This document shows, in pieces, positions 1 through 8,956 of a stretch of DNA of 64,000 bases. How positions within the stretch are numbered: position 1 is the first letter of the stretch; each line of letters begins with the position of its first letter. The DNA is from Cerasicoccus arenae (GTDB taxonomy: Bacteria > Verrucomicrobiota > Verrucomicrobiia > Opitutales > Cerasicoccaceae), in the NCBI RefSeq assembly GCF_014651635.1, contig NZ_BMXG01000004.1, positions 62,001 to 126,000 on the forward strand, given 5' to 3'. The position numbers and the translations under genes were made by a program. The notes under the pieces were generated by a model. The model made no database searches, had not been told where the DNA came from, and saw only the letters and a program-made list of their open reading frames with translations.

Positions 1-618
1 CGTGAGCGCTGTGAAAGTGAATGGATTGGGCTTAAAATGCATTGTCAACAATTGGATTTAGATAGCGAGCTGGAGCTTCATTTGGGCGCACAGGCTTATG
101 TTGGTTTGGCACCAGTGGAGGGGGGGAGGGTGAACGTCTGCGGGCTCTTTCGCCAACGCCCCGTCGCCGCCACGAGCCGCGTGGACCGCTTGCCCGCCTA
201 TCTTGATGCCTGTGGGCTGGGGACATTGGCCGTGCGCGTCCGCGGAGGGCAGCCTGACTCAGTGAGCGCAGTGGGCGTGACGGCTTTATCCTATGAGCCA
301 AGCCAGCCTGATGGCTGTGTTCGCTTGGGCGATCAATCTGGGCTAATCGCACCTTTTACGGGTAATGGCATGGCGCAGGCGCTCGAAGGTGCAGCGCTGG
401 CTTTGGAGCCGCTGACCCGCTTTGCTGAAGGGCAGGGAGGGTGGCAACAGACGGCGGCGGAGATTAATGAACGTCTCCAGAAATCATTCAGGCACCGTCG
501 GGCGATTGCGCGTTGGCTGCATCCGTGGCTGCTCAGTCCGCCGAAACAAAATCTGCTTGCGGTGCTTGCCCGAGCGCGACTCCTGCCCTTTGATGTCCTC
601 TTTCGCCTGACGCATTGA
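1..618 (+). CDS. FAD-dependent oxidoreductase, C-terminal part (5' truncated by window edge)
   Basis: The reading frame is open from base 1, so the start lies outside the window. The visible C-terminal part contains YVGLAPVEGGRVNVCGLF and the flavoprotein motif GDQSGLIAPFTGNGMAQALE, typical of geranylgeranyl-reductase/halogenase-like FAD monooxygenases, in which GD binds FAD. The N-terminal dinucleotide fold is not visible. The stop overlaps the next start by one base (TGATG), so it is probably translationally coupled to the type III polyketide synthase. Inference: it oxidises or reduces the polyketide product. The substrate cannot be read from the sequence. A 7-G tract lies at 120-126. Confidence 0.8.
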   Translation, partial: RERCESEWIGLKMHCQQLDLDSELELHLGAQAYVGLAPVEGGRVNVCGLFRQRPVAATSRVDRLPAYLDACGLGTLAVRVRGGQPDSVSAVGVTALSYEPSQPDGCVRLGDQSGLIAPFTGNGMAQALEGAALALEPLTRFAEGQGGWQQTAAEINERLQKSFRHRRAIARWLHPWLLSPPKQNLLAVLARARLLPFDVLFRLTH

Positions 619-1652
619 TGTATCTTCATTCCCTCGCCAATCGAGTTCCTCCGCAGTCCTACACTCAGTCGGATTGCTGGGAAATGGTCCAACGCACGTC
701 TATTCTTGGCCAATTGGAGCCTCGCTATGCATACTTGCTGGAGCGCCTATTGAAGAAGCCCAACGGCATTGCCAAGCGCCATTTTGCGGCGGAGGATGTC
801 GAGCAGCTCTTCACTCGTAGCCCCGAGCAATTGAATCATGAATTCCAGCGTGCCGCGCCCAAGCTGGCTGGTGAGGCTTTGAGTGATGCGTTGGAACGAG
901 GAGGTTTGCGTGCACTAGACCTGGATGCATTGGTCATTTGCACCTGTACTGGCTACCTTTGCCCAGGGGTGAGCAGTTACGTGGCGGAGGATCTGGGCCT
1001 GCGGTCAGACTGTTTTCTTCAAGACTTGGTCGGGCTAGGCTGTGGCGCGGCAGTTCCTTCTTTGCGGAATGCTGCGGGCCTGATTGCGGCTAATCCATCG
1101 GCGAAGGTAGGTGTGATCGCGGTGGAAATCTGCTCGGCAGCTTTTTATACGGATAATGATGCCGGTGTGCTGGTTTCCCTATGTTTGTTTGCCGACGGTG
1201 CCAGCGCCAGTATTTGGTCGGGTGAGCCACCCAAGGGGGGGGGGTGGGGAGTAAGTGAATTCGCCACTGTGCACCAGCCTGAGAACCGTGAATTATTGCG
1301 TTTTGTAAATCATAATGGTTTCTTACGCAACAAGTTACATATTAGCGTGCCGACCCGTGCAGGAGAGGCCGTGCACTCGCTCTACGATCAACGAACTTCG
1401 AGAGGCGAGGTGATTGCTCATGCGGGCGGGCGGGACGTGATTGAGGCCTTGCGCGGTACACTGCCCGGTCAGAAACTGGTGGAAAGTGAAGTGGTTTTGC
1501 GCGAATATGGCAATATGAGTAGCCCTTCGGTGATGTTTGCGCTCGAAGAGCGGCTGAAGCAGTCGTCGAATAAGGCTGATTTATGGTTGACTAGCTTTGG
1601 CGCTGGTTTTGCGGCACACTCATGTGCGTTGGGTTGGTCGGAAGGGACTTAA
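618..1652 (+). CDS. Type III polyketide synthase (chalcone/stilbene synthase family)
   Basis: About 344 aa, a normal length for a bacterial type III PKS. It condenses an acyl-CoA starter with malonyl-CoA units in the cytoplasm. Numbering from a TTG one codon upstream, the catalytic triad is visible: Cys143 in GLGCGAA, His269 in VIAHAGG and Asn300 in YGNMSS, plus the C-terminal SFGAGF loop. I chose ATG 618 because it gives a TGATG overlap with the upstream FAD oxidoreductase; TTG 615 is the alternative. The starter and product (alkylpyrone, resorcinol or other) cannot be inferred. A run of ten G at 1235-1244 encodes Gly-Gly-Gly in a surface-type loop; a one-base slip would truncate the enzyme before His and Asn. 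Confidence 0.9.
   Translation: MYLHSLANRVPPQSYTQSDCWEMVQRTSILGQLEPRYAYLLERLLKKPNGIAKRHFAAEDVEQLFTRSPEQLNHEFQRAAPKLAGEALSDALERGGLRALDLDALVICTCTGYLCPGVSSYVAEDLGLRSDCFLQDLVGLGCGAAVPSLRNAAGLIAANPSAKVGVIAVEICSAAFYTDNDAGVLVSLCLFADGASASIWSGEPPKGGGWGVSEFATVHQPENRELLRFVNHNGFLRNKLHISVPTRAGEAVHSLYDQRTSRGEVIAHAGGRDVIEALRGTLPGQKLVESEVVLREYGNMSSPSVMFALEERLKQSSNKADLWLTSFGAGFAAHSCALGWSEGT
1235..1244 (+). repeat. G10 homopolymer tract inside the type III PKS gene
   Basis: Ten consecutive G encode part of PKGGGWG, in frame as given. Any length change not divisible by three would frameshift the gene about 60% of the way through. Confidence 0.95.
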
Positions 1653-1664
1653 GCCCTCTTTTTT
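1643..1664 (+). terminator. Probable intrinsic terminator after the PKS gene
   Basis: An AGGG...CCCT stem around the TAA stop codon (loop near TTAA, one bulged A) is followed by CTTTTTT. The stem is short, so efficiency is uncertain, but it sits at the end of the two-gene unit. Confidence 0.45.
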
Positions 1665-1760
1665 GATGGGGTATTTGTGCTATCTATGTGTTTCCTGATC
1701 TTGACAATAGGTGGGGTGTCTTTTTAGTATTTCATTGAAGGTATTAACCTATTTGTTCTC

Positions 1761-2693
1761 ATGCCCACTGAGATTCTTCAGCCATCCAATGATCCTCGTC
1801 CGCTAGCAATCGCTAAACTAATGCTGGCTGTGGCGTGGGTGGAGGGAAAACTAAACCATGACGATGTGCTCAAGATTCAGCGCTATCTGGACAGCACAAT
1901 TGAGATGAATGATGAGGATATACACTCATTTAATCTCTATCATGAATATGCCGTTGAGCCCATGGAGCGTCGCCGCTTGGCGCGGCGTTTTGCGCAGCGT
2001 TTCACTTCAGTTGCGGATCGCAGGGAAATCACGGATCAATTGGAGAGCCTGCTACCGGCCAACAAACAGAATTTGAATAAAACGATCGCCATTCAGGAGA
2101 TCAAGGAGGCATTGGTCGAGGACCAGATCAACTTTATCAAGAAGGTTAAGCATAAGCTGACGCGGACGCCTTTTCCCGCGAGAATCAGCGATTTTGGGCG
2201 TGAAGCCTACTTAAAGGAATACAAGGCCAACCCGATGCTATTTCGGCTGAAAGTGCGCTTTGGTAGCAGTTATACTGAGTTGGGGGTATCCTCTCAGAGT
2301 GCGGAAAAGCTTTGTTTGGAGATGTCGTTGATCGGCCTAGTCGTTTATGCCGATCAAATTCTTCTGCCTGAGGAACTGGACCTCTGCTGGAAATACTTGT
2401 CCGATACTTGGAAACTGAAGGAGAAGCACGTCGAGATGTTTGTCACGATGGCCCTGTGTCGGGAAACGAGCGAAAAGCAGATCCCGGCGTTTTGTCGCCG
2501 CTACACCGAGCTGTCCAATTTTGATGAGCGTCAGAGAGTTTATCTAATGCTGGGTGAGATTGCCCGGGCTGATCACGTGGTGACGTATGGCGAACAGCAT
2601 ATTTTAGAAGAAATCGCCAAGGGCTTGGATATCGCCCCAAGCGTGCGCCGTTCCGTCATGGATTCAGTCGAACATGAATCAGTGGTCAATTGA
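1761..2693 (+). CDS. TerB-like (tellurite-resistance/DjlA-N type) helical protein, two domains
   Basis: A 310 aa, all-helical, soluble protein. Residues about 14-100 contain AIAKLMLAVAWVEGKL followed by acidic and arginine-rich helices; a second similar helical block starts near residue 180 (LCLEMSLIGLVVYADQILLPEE). This is the TerB/DjlA-N pattern, a small metal- or membrane-associated helical fold of unknown biochemical role. It resembles the 132 aa protein at 54215-54613 (LSLAVAKVLIAAAWVDGVV) and more distantly the protein at 11354-12235, so three relatives occur in the window. It has no signal peptide and is flanked by the PKS terminator and convergent accD. Function is not known. Confidence 0.65.
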   Translation: MPTEILQPSNDPRPLAIAKLMLAVAWVEGKLNHDDVLKIQRYLDSTIEMNDEDIHSFNLYHEYAVEPMERRRLARRFAQRFTSVADRREITDQLESLLPANKQNLNKTIAIQEIKEALVEDQINFIKKVKHKLTRTPFPARISDFGREAYLKEYKANPMLFRLKVRFGSSYTELGVSSQSAEKLCLEMSLIGLVVYADQILLPEELDLCWKYLSDTWKLKEKHVEMFVTMALCRETSEKQIPAFCRRYTELSNFDERQRVYLMLGEIARADHVVTYGEQHILEEIAKGLDIAPSVRRSVMDSVEHESVVN

Positions 2694-2753
2694 TTCAGAA
2701 ATCCATCTCGCCTGCTCGACCTGACTTTTTCGCCGGCCTCTAAGCCAGAATGT

Positions 2754-3602
2754 TTAGGATTTTGAGCGCATAAAGGCCTTCAGCAGGGTGGCTAGCCGAG
2801 CCTTCATTTCCAAGCGAGGCACAATTTGGTCAATTAAGCCGCGTTTGAGGAGGAATTCCGAGGTCTGGAAACCAGCGGGCAGGTCCTGCTGAGTTGTTTC
2901 CTTGATCACACGTGGGCCAGCAAAACCAATAAGCGCCTTGGGCTCGGCGATGATGACGTCTCCCAGTGAGGCAAAGCTCGCCATGACACCTGCCATGGTG
3001 GGATTGGTGAGCACCGAGATGTAGGGCAGGCCTGCGGCACTGTGGCGCGCTAATGCCGCGCTGGTCTTGGCCATTTGCATGAGGCTGAGAATGCCCTCTT
3101 GCATGCGGGCACCGCCAGAGGCGCAAACGACGATTACGGGCATATTGCTCGCCGTGGCGCGTTCGATGGCGCGCGTGATTTTTTCACCTACGACAGAGCC
3201 CATGCTGCCACCGTTGAACGAAAAATCCATGACTGCGAGCGAGACTGGCATGCCATCGAGCGTGCCAACACCGCTGACGAGAGCGTCATTCTCTCCGGTC
3301 TTTTGCTGGGCGGCTTCAATGCGGGCATGGTAGGGTTTATTATCCACGAATTCCAGCGGATCGACGCTACTCAGAGATTCGTCATGCTCCTCGAAGGAGC
3401 CGTCATCCAGAAGCAGCTCCATGCGTCGTCGAGCTTTGAGCTGAAAGTGGTAACCGCTTTTGGGTACCACCATCCAGTTTTCCTCCAATTCTTTATTGTA
3501 GACGATTTCCGAGCTTTCTGGGCACTTGGTCCAGAGTCCGGCTGGGATATCCTTCTTCTTTACACGAACGGTGGAATACTGTGGTCTGCGAAAAATTGCC
3601 AT
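2754..3602 (-). CDS. accD: Acetyl-CoA carboxylase carboxyltransferase subunit beta, zinc ribbon degenerate
   Basis: 282 aa, normal length. With AccA it transfers the carboxyl group from biotin to acetyl-CoA, giving malonyl-CoA for fatty acids. The crotonase-type core is well preserved: [20 protein letters not shown], then [15 protein letters not shown] and [11 protein letters not shown]. The N-terminal zinc ribbon is not: the usual CPxC and VCPxC pairs read CPES and VVPKS, leaving only Cys27 of four cysteines. The usual TTGGV turn reads TMAGV. I checked these codons on the nucleotide sequence. It lies about 60 nt downstream of comF on the same strand. AccD zinc ribbons are known to support activity in E. 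coli, so this version must fold without zinc or use another stabilisation. Confidence 0.95.
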   Translation of the reverse strand: MAIFRRPQYSTVRVKKKDIPAGLWTKCPESSEIVYNKELEENWMVVPKSGYHFQLKARRRMELLLDDGSFEEHDESLSSVDPLEFVDNKPYHARIEAAQQKTGENDALVSGVGTLDGMPVSLAVMDFSFNGGSMGSVVGEKITRAIERATASNMPVIVVCASGGARMQEGILSLMQMAKTSAALARHSAAGLPYISVLTNPTMAGVMASFASLGDVIIAEPKALIGFAGPRVIKETTQQDLPAGFQTSEFLLKRGLIDQIVPRLEMKARLATLLKAFMRSKS

Positions 3603-3662
3603 GTTGAGTCAGGTTCTTGAAAATAGATAAGCGGGAATTCTATGCAGTTAAATTGGGTTTCG

Positions 3663-4403
3663 TCAACCATGCCCTAAGGTGGCGACATCGATCTGTTTTG
3701 CCCCGGCGCGGCAGAGTTCCTGAGCCGCAGAATTGAGGGTCGAGCCGGTGGTGAACACGTCGTCGACCAGGATGTAACGGGCGGTGGGGTCGATTTTTGT
3801 CTTGGGATCTAGGGCGAAGGCGGCACGCATGTTTGCTTGGCGTTGTGCCCGGTCCAGCCGCGTTTGAGTCTCGGTGTGTTTTACACGGCGGAGTGCAGGG
3901 GCCAAGGCGCAGCCACTTGCTTCAGCCATCTGACGGGCAATGAGCAGGCTTTGGTTGTAGCCGCGTTCGCGCTCGCGAAGCGAATGCAGGGGGATTGGCA
4001 CGAGGATTCCGTTCGCGAGAAAATTTAGATAGTTTGGCCGTTTGCGAATCAGTGAGAGAATGTCGGGCAGCAAATGCCTGCCTTTGCGGTATTTTAGCTC
4101 GTGGATTAACTCGCGGCCAGTCTCCCGCAGAAGAAAAAGCGAGCGCCCACGATCAAAGCTGGGGTTGAGTTCTCGGCAGTGGGGGCAGTCGCGCAGGGCG
4201 ATCAATTCTCCGAAGAATGGCGCACCGCAGGTGGCACAATGCGGGTCATCGATGAAATAAATACGATCAATGGCCTTGCGGGAGAGGAAACGACAGGGCG
4301 ATTCCTTCTCCACCGGCTCGTTCGTTATCAGACATTCGCGCGGGTAAATGAGGTCGAGCAAATTCTGGCTCCATGCATGTAACTGCCGGGAAAATGTTGC
4401 CAT
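3663..4403 (-). CDS. comF: ComF family phosphoribosyltransferase-like protein
   Basis: 246 aa. Carries the PRPP-binding signature ILVDDVFTTGSTL near residues 213-225 and the ComF core motif ERGYNQSLLIARQM. ComF/GntX proteins are cytoplasmic and in some bacteria aid DNA uptake or plasmid maintenance; here the role is unproven. Family members usually have two N-terminal zinc knuckles. The second is intact (CATC and CPHC), whereas the first appears degraded (CLIT and CRFL). It starts two bases after the stop of the upstream secreted-protein gene and is followed by accD, so the three are probably cotranscribed. Confidence 0.88.
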   Translation of the reverse strand: MATFSRQLHAWSQNLLDLIYPRECLITNEPVEKESPCRFLSRKAIDRIYFIDDPHCATCGAPFFGELIALRDCPHCRELNPSFDRGRSLFLLRETGRELIHELKYRKGRHLLPDILSLIRKRPNYLNFLANGILVPIPLHSLRERERGYNQSLLIARQMAEASGCALAPALRRVKHTETQTRLDRAQRQANMRAAFALDPKTKIDPTARYILVDDVFTTGSTLNSAAQELCRAGAKQIDVATLGHG

Positions 4404-4405
4404 AG

Positions 4406-6007
4406 CTACTCAAAATCAATTTTGCGGTAGCCCTCATTGGTGGGCGTAATGACGTATTTCACCGCTGTGGGCTTGTCTGAGCTGAACCAGCCAGTTTCGA
4501 TCTGCTTGCCCTTAGCATTGAAGGACGCGGTGTCGCCATTGTCAAACTGCCGAACCCAGCCGCTGATTTTGTCATCGTCGTAAGAATAGATATCAGACCA
4601 CGGCTTATCGAAAAGGAGTACGACATCGGCCGAAACACCCACTTTTTTGGCACTCAGGTAGGTTACTTTTTCCAGGTGGCCGTCGTCATCGTATTCGCGC
4701 TTCTCGTTGGGTGGATACCAGATGGAAATAAATGCGGGTGCCGAATAGTAGACACCATTGTCCACGAAAACGCCGATGTCCACCCGATGGCTGCGAAGTT
4801 GTGGATCACCGTGAGACAAGGTCTCGGGCTGATAGTCCACTGTGATCTCGGCCTCATTGCCAGCTCCGTTGAGTAGGTGGATGTTGATCTTGGATTCATC
4901 GCCGCGGAGTACCTTCCAGTGGTAGTTCAGGGGGAGGTGACGCACGTCGAAGCTGTCCGCCGCCGAGACACGGAATGTCCGTGAGTGGGATAGGTTCCGA
5001 GCAACGCGGCCAATGGCGCAGGGCGTTTCCATCAGGATTTCTCCAACATCGGAGTCAAAATAATCGACGCCGCTAACGGCCTGGGTCTCTTGTGTCATAC
5101 GGATGAGCGCGAGAGGGGGAAGGTGGTCGGGCTTCATGGCGTGGGCCATTTCGGCCATGGCGTCTGGTCGTAGTTTGGTGGCGTCGAAGACTGTGGGATG
5201 TGCTTTGCCAGTCAGATAGTTGTCTGCATTGCCAATACCATCATTGGACCAGCGCATGATCATTTGCACGGTGGGTGCCAGCAGCCCGTGTTGATGCAAT
5301 AACTCTTTAACACTAGGTTGAAAGCTAGCCAATGTTTGGGCGGTAGCTTCCATGAAAGGAATATCCGAGCCAGATGAACCTTGAGAAATGATCAGATAGG
5401 GCGTGTTGACTGCAAATAAATCGCCGTTGCGCTTATCGTGGTCTGCGTGTTCGGGGTAGAAGCATATATTGGCGATGCGATACATGCTGTAGAGTTCTGG
5501 AGAGAGCTCAGGATTGTGCATGATCAGGCGCGCCATACTCCGGGCGAAGGGCTTCCCCAGCATAGCCAGCGAGGCGTTGACCAGCGTGGGGCGTTCGTTG
5601 ACAATTTTGATTTTTACGCCAAAATCGGCTCCAAGCTTTTTTAGTTCCTCGCCGTAGACCAATTGAGCAAATTGTCCAAACTTTTTGAGATTCAACCTGG
5701 AGTGTCCTCCATCGCGGTTTTCATATAAATCACCGACATTACCCGCCGCTGTCCCTTCATCAAACCAAGTTTGGATTTTCTTGCTGAGCGGATCATCTGC
5801 CTTGCTTACTGGGGCGTTGCGCAGGCCTGCGTAGTCGACATCGGGACGAAAGAGGAGGAACTCACCACGATTGGGGAAATTGGCTTGGGTTATCCGGCTG
5901 CCCTCAATGGTAATTGTCCGCCCGGCAGGCGTCAGCAAGGTTTGCGCTTGGAGTGTCCAAGCGGTTATTACGAAGAATATGGCGCAGCCTATGCCAGCAA
6001 GTTTCAT
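4406..6007 (-). CDS. Secreted protein of unknown function
   Basis: About 533 aa from the chosen ATG, which gives a clean signal peptide (MKLAGIGCAIFFVITAWTLQ, cleavage expected near AQT). The frame is open upstream to a GTG at 6107-6109, which would add 34 residues and overlap truA by 41 nt; I prefer the shorter form. I do not recognise the family. The mature part is rich in Asp, Asn and aromatic residues and ends in a region of repeated turn-strand units (DDDGHLEKVTYL, YSYDDDKISGW), suggestive of beta structure. It lies between truA and comF on the same strand. Probably periplasmic or outer-envelope. Confidence 0.7.
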   Translation of the reverse strand: MKLAGIGCAIFFVITAWTLQAQTLLTPAGRTITIEGSRITQANFPNRGEFLLFRPDVDYAGLRNAPVSKADDPLSKKIQTWFDEGTAAGNVGDLYENRDGGHSRLNLKKFGQFAQLVYGEELKKLGADFGVKIKIVNERPTLVNASLAMLGKPFARSMARLIMHNPELSPELYSMYRIANICFYPEHADHDKRNGDLFAVNTPYLIISQGSSGSDIPFMEATAQTLASFQPSVKELLHQHGLLAPTVQMIMRWSNDGIGNADNYLTGKAHPTVFDATKLRPDAMAEMAHAMKPDHLPPLALIRMTQETQAVSGVDYFDSDVGEILMETPCAIGRVARNLSHSRTFRVSAADSFDVRHLPLNYHWKVLRGDESKINIHLLNGAGNEAEITVDYQPETLSHGDPQLRSHRVDIGVFVDNGVYYSAPAFISIWYPPNEKREYDDDGHLEKVTYLSAKKVGVSADVVLLFDKPWSDIYSYDDDKISGWVRQFDNGDTASFNAKGKQIETGWFSSDKPTAVKYVITPTNEGYRKIDFE

Positions 6008-6068
6008 TAACAGTCTTGCTGGAAAATAGCGATGGGCGAGGAGGGCGGTCAAGGCCGCATCGACACGA

Positions 6069-6833
6069 TCACTCGTTGTTTGGGTTTGCGTGGTCTCCGT
6101 AATAAACACGCTCCAGCCACAAGCCCTTAGCGGGCGCGGTCGCCACGTGATTCGTGCGTTGGCGCAAAATCAGGATTTCGTGAACCTGCTCAGGGGTCAG
6201 CTTGCCCAAACCGACCTCCACAAGGACACCTGCGAGGCTGCGGACCATCTTATAAAGGTAGCCGCTAGCTTCGGTCACGAGGGTTAAATTGGCCCCCCGG
6301 CGTCGCACTTCGAGCATGCGCATGTCCTTGATTGGGTTGTCCTCGGAGCCGTCGGCCCGGTTGGCACTAAAAGCGGAGAAATCGTGTTCGCCAATGAGAT
6401 GTGCGGCGGCTTCGTTCATGGCGAATTGATCTAATTGGCGGCGGCCTAGTTCCCAGCAATAACGGGCGTCCCAGGGCCGTGCCCAGCCCTCGAAAAAACG
6501 GTAGGAATAGCGTTTGCCGGTGGCTGAAAAACGGGCGTGAAAATCGTCTGTCTCCAGCGCTACGTGGTAGACTTGAATGCCCGCCGGTAAGCCCGCACGG
6601 AACGCCCGCAGCAGCTTTTCTTCGCCGTGTGGCCAACCGGATTCAAAGTGGAAGATTTGAGCCTTGGCGTGGACGCCAGCATCGGTGCGACCACTGCCAT
6701 GGATGCGCGTCGGCTGCTCTAGAATCACGCCGAGGCGCGCTTCAATGAAGTCCTGTACCGTGTTACCGTTAGGCTGACTCTGCCAACCACTCAGCCCTGT
6801 GCCATCGTAGGCGCATGTGCATTTCCAGATCAT
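6069..6833 (-). CDS. truA: tRNA pseudouridine(38-40) synthase
   Basis: 254 aa, typical length. Converts uridines 38-40 of the tRNA anticodon arm to pseudouridine. The catalytic aspartate is Asp51 in GSGRTDAGVHA, and the N-terminal DGTGLSGWQSQPNGNTVQ motif is standard. It lies 20 nt downstream of the PBP2 gene on the same strand. Nothing unusual was seen. Confidence 0.95.
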   Translation of the reverse strand: MIWKCTCAYDGTGLSGWQSQPNGNTVQDFIEARLGVILEQPTRIHGSGRTDAGVHAKAQIFHFESGWPHGEEKLLRAFRAGLPAGIQVYHVALETDDFHARFSATGKRYSYRFFEGWARPWDARYCWELGRRQLDQFAMNEAAAHLIGEHDFSAFSANRADGSEDNPIKDMRMLEVRRRGANLTLVTEASGYLYKMVRSLAGVLVEVGLGKLTPEQVHEILILRQRTNHVATAPAKGLWLERVYYGDHANPNNE

Positions 6834-6853
6834 GGATGTCAGCTCGGACCCGC

Positions 6854-8782
6854 TTAGGGGGTAATGGCTAATAGCTCATCTGCGGCGCGTTCGCGGAAAT
6901 ATTCTTTAAATACTTCACGGGCAACAGGGGCCGCGGTGGCACCACCGGCGTAGTGGTCGCCTGGCTTCAGGCCCTCGACGATGACCACGACTGCGATCTG
7001 TGGATCATCCACAGGGGCAAAGCCCAGAAACCAAGCCAGTGTTAATTTTTTACCCGGAATTTTCACCTGCGCGGTGCCGGTTTTGCCTGCAATGCGGACG
7101 CCGTCAATCATGGCGTAGCGCCCCGTGCCCTTGAGGCCGACGACGCGCTCCATACCCTCGAGAATGGCGTTATATTGATCATCTGTTAGGCCAATCGGTT
7201 CGCCGCCGTGATCGATGACTTCATCGTTTTTACGCTTGAGAATGGTGACGTCGGTGCGGGTTTCCCGGCGGGCGAGCGAGGCTGCGAAGGCCGCCATGCC
7301 GAGAGGGGTCACGAGCAGGTCGCCTTGGCCGATGGAGACGTTGGCGGTGTCACCACCGCGCCAGCCAAAGCCGCGCACGCGCCGACTCCATTCCTTGTCA
7401 GGGATCGACATACGCGTTTCTTCAAAAGGGATTTCGATTCCGGCTGGTTTATCAAGGCCAAATCGACGGGCCTCGGCGGAGATATTATCAATGCCAGTGC
7501 GGATGCCCATGTCGTAGAAGTATACGTTGGAGCTCTTCTCGATGGCTTTGCGCAAGTCAGTACTGTAATACGGGCCACCGGAGTGTTCGGGAAACAGACG
7601 ATCGCCAACCGGAAAATACGCGCCGCCAGCAACTTTCTCATCGGGATCAATGATGCCTGCGCGCATGCCAGCAATGGCGGTCACGAGCTTGAACGTCGAG
7701 CCCGGCGGATAGAGGCCGCGTGTGGCGCGGCTGAGCCAAGCTCCTTTTTCATTGATCTCGTCTGCCGTTTCTTGGGAGAGGCGAGGGCTGAAGTCATTGA
7801 GGTCGTAGGATGGGCTGCTGGCCAGCACGAGCACCTCGCCAGTATCGACTTTGATTGCAACCACAGCACCCGTGCGATTGCCCAATGCGCGTTCGGCGGC
7901 GAGTTGTAAGTCAATATCGAGGCTGGTCTGAATGCTGTCGCCCTGTCGCGCGTTGATCTGGGCAATGGGCTCGCCAAATTGATATTGAAATTTGTCCACG
8001 ATATACACCTCTCCACCACTTTGACCTTGGAGTATATTGTTGAATTCTTTCTCCAGTCCGTTGATGCCGACTTCGCCTTTGTAGCTGTAGGTGCGAAGAT
8101 TGTCGCCAGGGAGGTCGGGGGGGGGGACCTGCCAACTGCCGCGCACGTAACCCAGAGCATGGGCGGCGGCAGCACCATTGGGGTAATCCCGGGCGGTGTC
8201 GGTGTAGATGTCGATCTTGGAACCCAGTGGCAATTGCTCGATGAGGCGTGCGTAGCCCTCTGGGGGCACATCGCTAACGAGTTCAAACGGCATGAGTGAG
8301 CGTTCGTTAAAATGTCGGAGTATGTTTCGTTCGCTGAGCTGGTGGTTTGCACCGAGGATTCGGTTAACTTCGTCCAGGTAGCGTTGGAGCACGTTAAAGC
8401 GGGCCTGTGAACGAATTTCAACCCATTGGAAGGTGAACTTCTCCGTCGATCCGGTCGCTCTATGCGCATCTTCCAGCTCACGCTTGATGCGGATGTATTC
8501 CTTTGTAAATTCTTCCTTCAGTTCTTCTAGGTAAACGACGGCAGAGAAGCGCGGGCGATTGCCGACGAGGAGCTTGCCCGAGTAATCATAGATATTGCCG
8601 CGAGGACCCGGCTGGATAATGCGGCGCTGGCTTTGACGTTCTTCGCGTTGGCGGTACTCTTTGTGCATGAAGAGCTGACGCCAAGCTAAGCCTAGCATCA
8701 GTACGCCAAACAACAGCCCGAAAACGACGTAAAATACGCCCATGCGGGGGTTGCCATGTCGGTAATGATGAACGACTTTCAC
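6854..8782 (-). CDS. mrdA: Penicillin-binding protein 2 (peptidoglycan DD-transpeptidase)
   Basis: 642 aa, as expected for PBP2 of the elongasome. One N-terminal membrane segment (about residues 15-33), a pedestal domain, then the transpeptidase with all three active-site motifs: Ser362-x-x-Lys365 in PPGSTFK, S417-S-N419 and K567-T-G. Cross-links peptidoglycan in the periplasm during side-wall growth. The start is a GTG; an ATG 13 codons later is possible. mreC, mreD and rodA, often neighbours of mrdA, are not here. A ten-base C tract (coding strand) at 8117-8126 encodes Pro-Pro-Pro near residues 220-222. Confidence 0.95.
   Translation of the reverse strand: MKVVHHYRHGNPRMGVFYVVFGLLFGVLMLGLAWRQLFMHKEYRQREERQSQRRIIQPGPRGNIYDYSGKLLVGNRPRFSAVVYLEELKEEFTKEYIRIKRELEDAHRATGSTEKFTFQWVEIRSQARFNVLQRYLDEVNRILGANHQLSERNILRHFNERSLMPFELVSDVPPEGYARLIEQLPLGSKIDIYTDTARDYPNGAAAAHALGYVRGSWQVPPPDLPGDNLRTYSYKGEVGINGLEKEFNNILQGQSGGEVYIVDKFQYQFGEPIAQINARQGDSIQTSLDIDLQLAAERALGNRTGAVVAIKVDTGEVLVLASSPSYDLNDFSPRLSQETADEINEKGAWLSRATRGLYPPGSTFKLVTAIAGMRAGIIDPDEKVAGGAYFPVGDRLFPEHSGGPYYSTDLRKAIEKSSNVYFYDMGIRTGIDNISAEARRFGLDKPAGIEIPFEETRMSIPDKEWSRRVRGFGWRGGDTANVSIGQGDLLVTPLGMAAFAASLARRETRTDVTILKRKNDEVIDHGGEPIGLTDDQYNAILEGMERVVGLKGTGRYAMIDGVRIAGKTGTAQVKIPGKKLTLAWFLGFAPVDDPQIAVVVIVEGLKPGDHYAGGATAAPVAREVFKEYFRERAADELLAITP
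8117..8126 (-). repeat. C10 (coding strand) tract inside mrdA
   Basis: Ten G on the plus strand encode WQVPPPDLP in PBP2, in frame. It lies upstream of the transpeptidase motifs, so slippage would abolish activity. Confidence 0.95.
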
Positions 8783-8956
8783 TTTTAAAACACGACCTTA
8801 GCCGAAGTTACACCCTTCGACAACATCAAGCCGCCGCATGTTCAACTTTTTCCCCAGCGTTTCCGCTGGACCGAGAGTTTTCGTATTGCTCCAATTAGTC
8901 GTCTAGCGGGAATTCATTGGGAAGTTACGGATGTAATAAGCAGGATGAACGTGTGG

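Noticed and set aside
7208-7909. 233-codon plus-strand frame opposite mrdA
   Set aside because: Antisense to the transpeptidase domain of PBP2, which is unambiguous.
8845-8865. CCAGCG-TTTC-CGCTGG hairpin upstream of mrdA
   Set aside because: Neither strand has a following T-run and there is no link to a known leader type.
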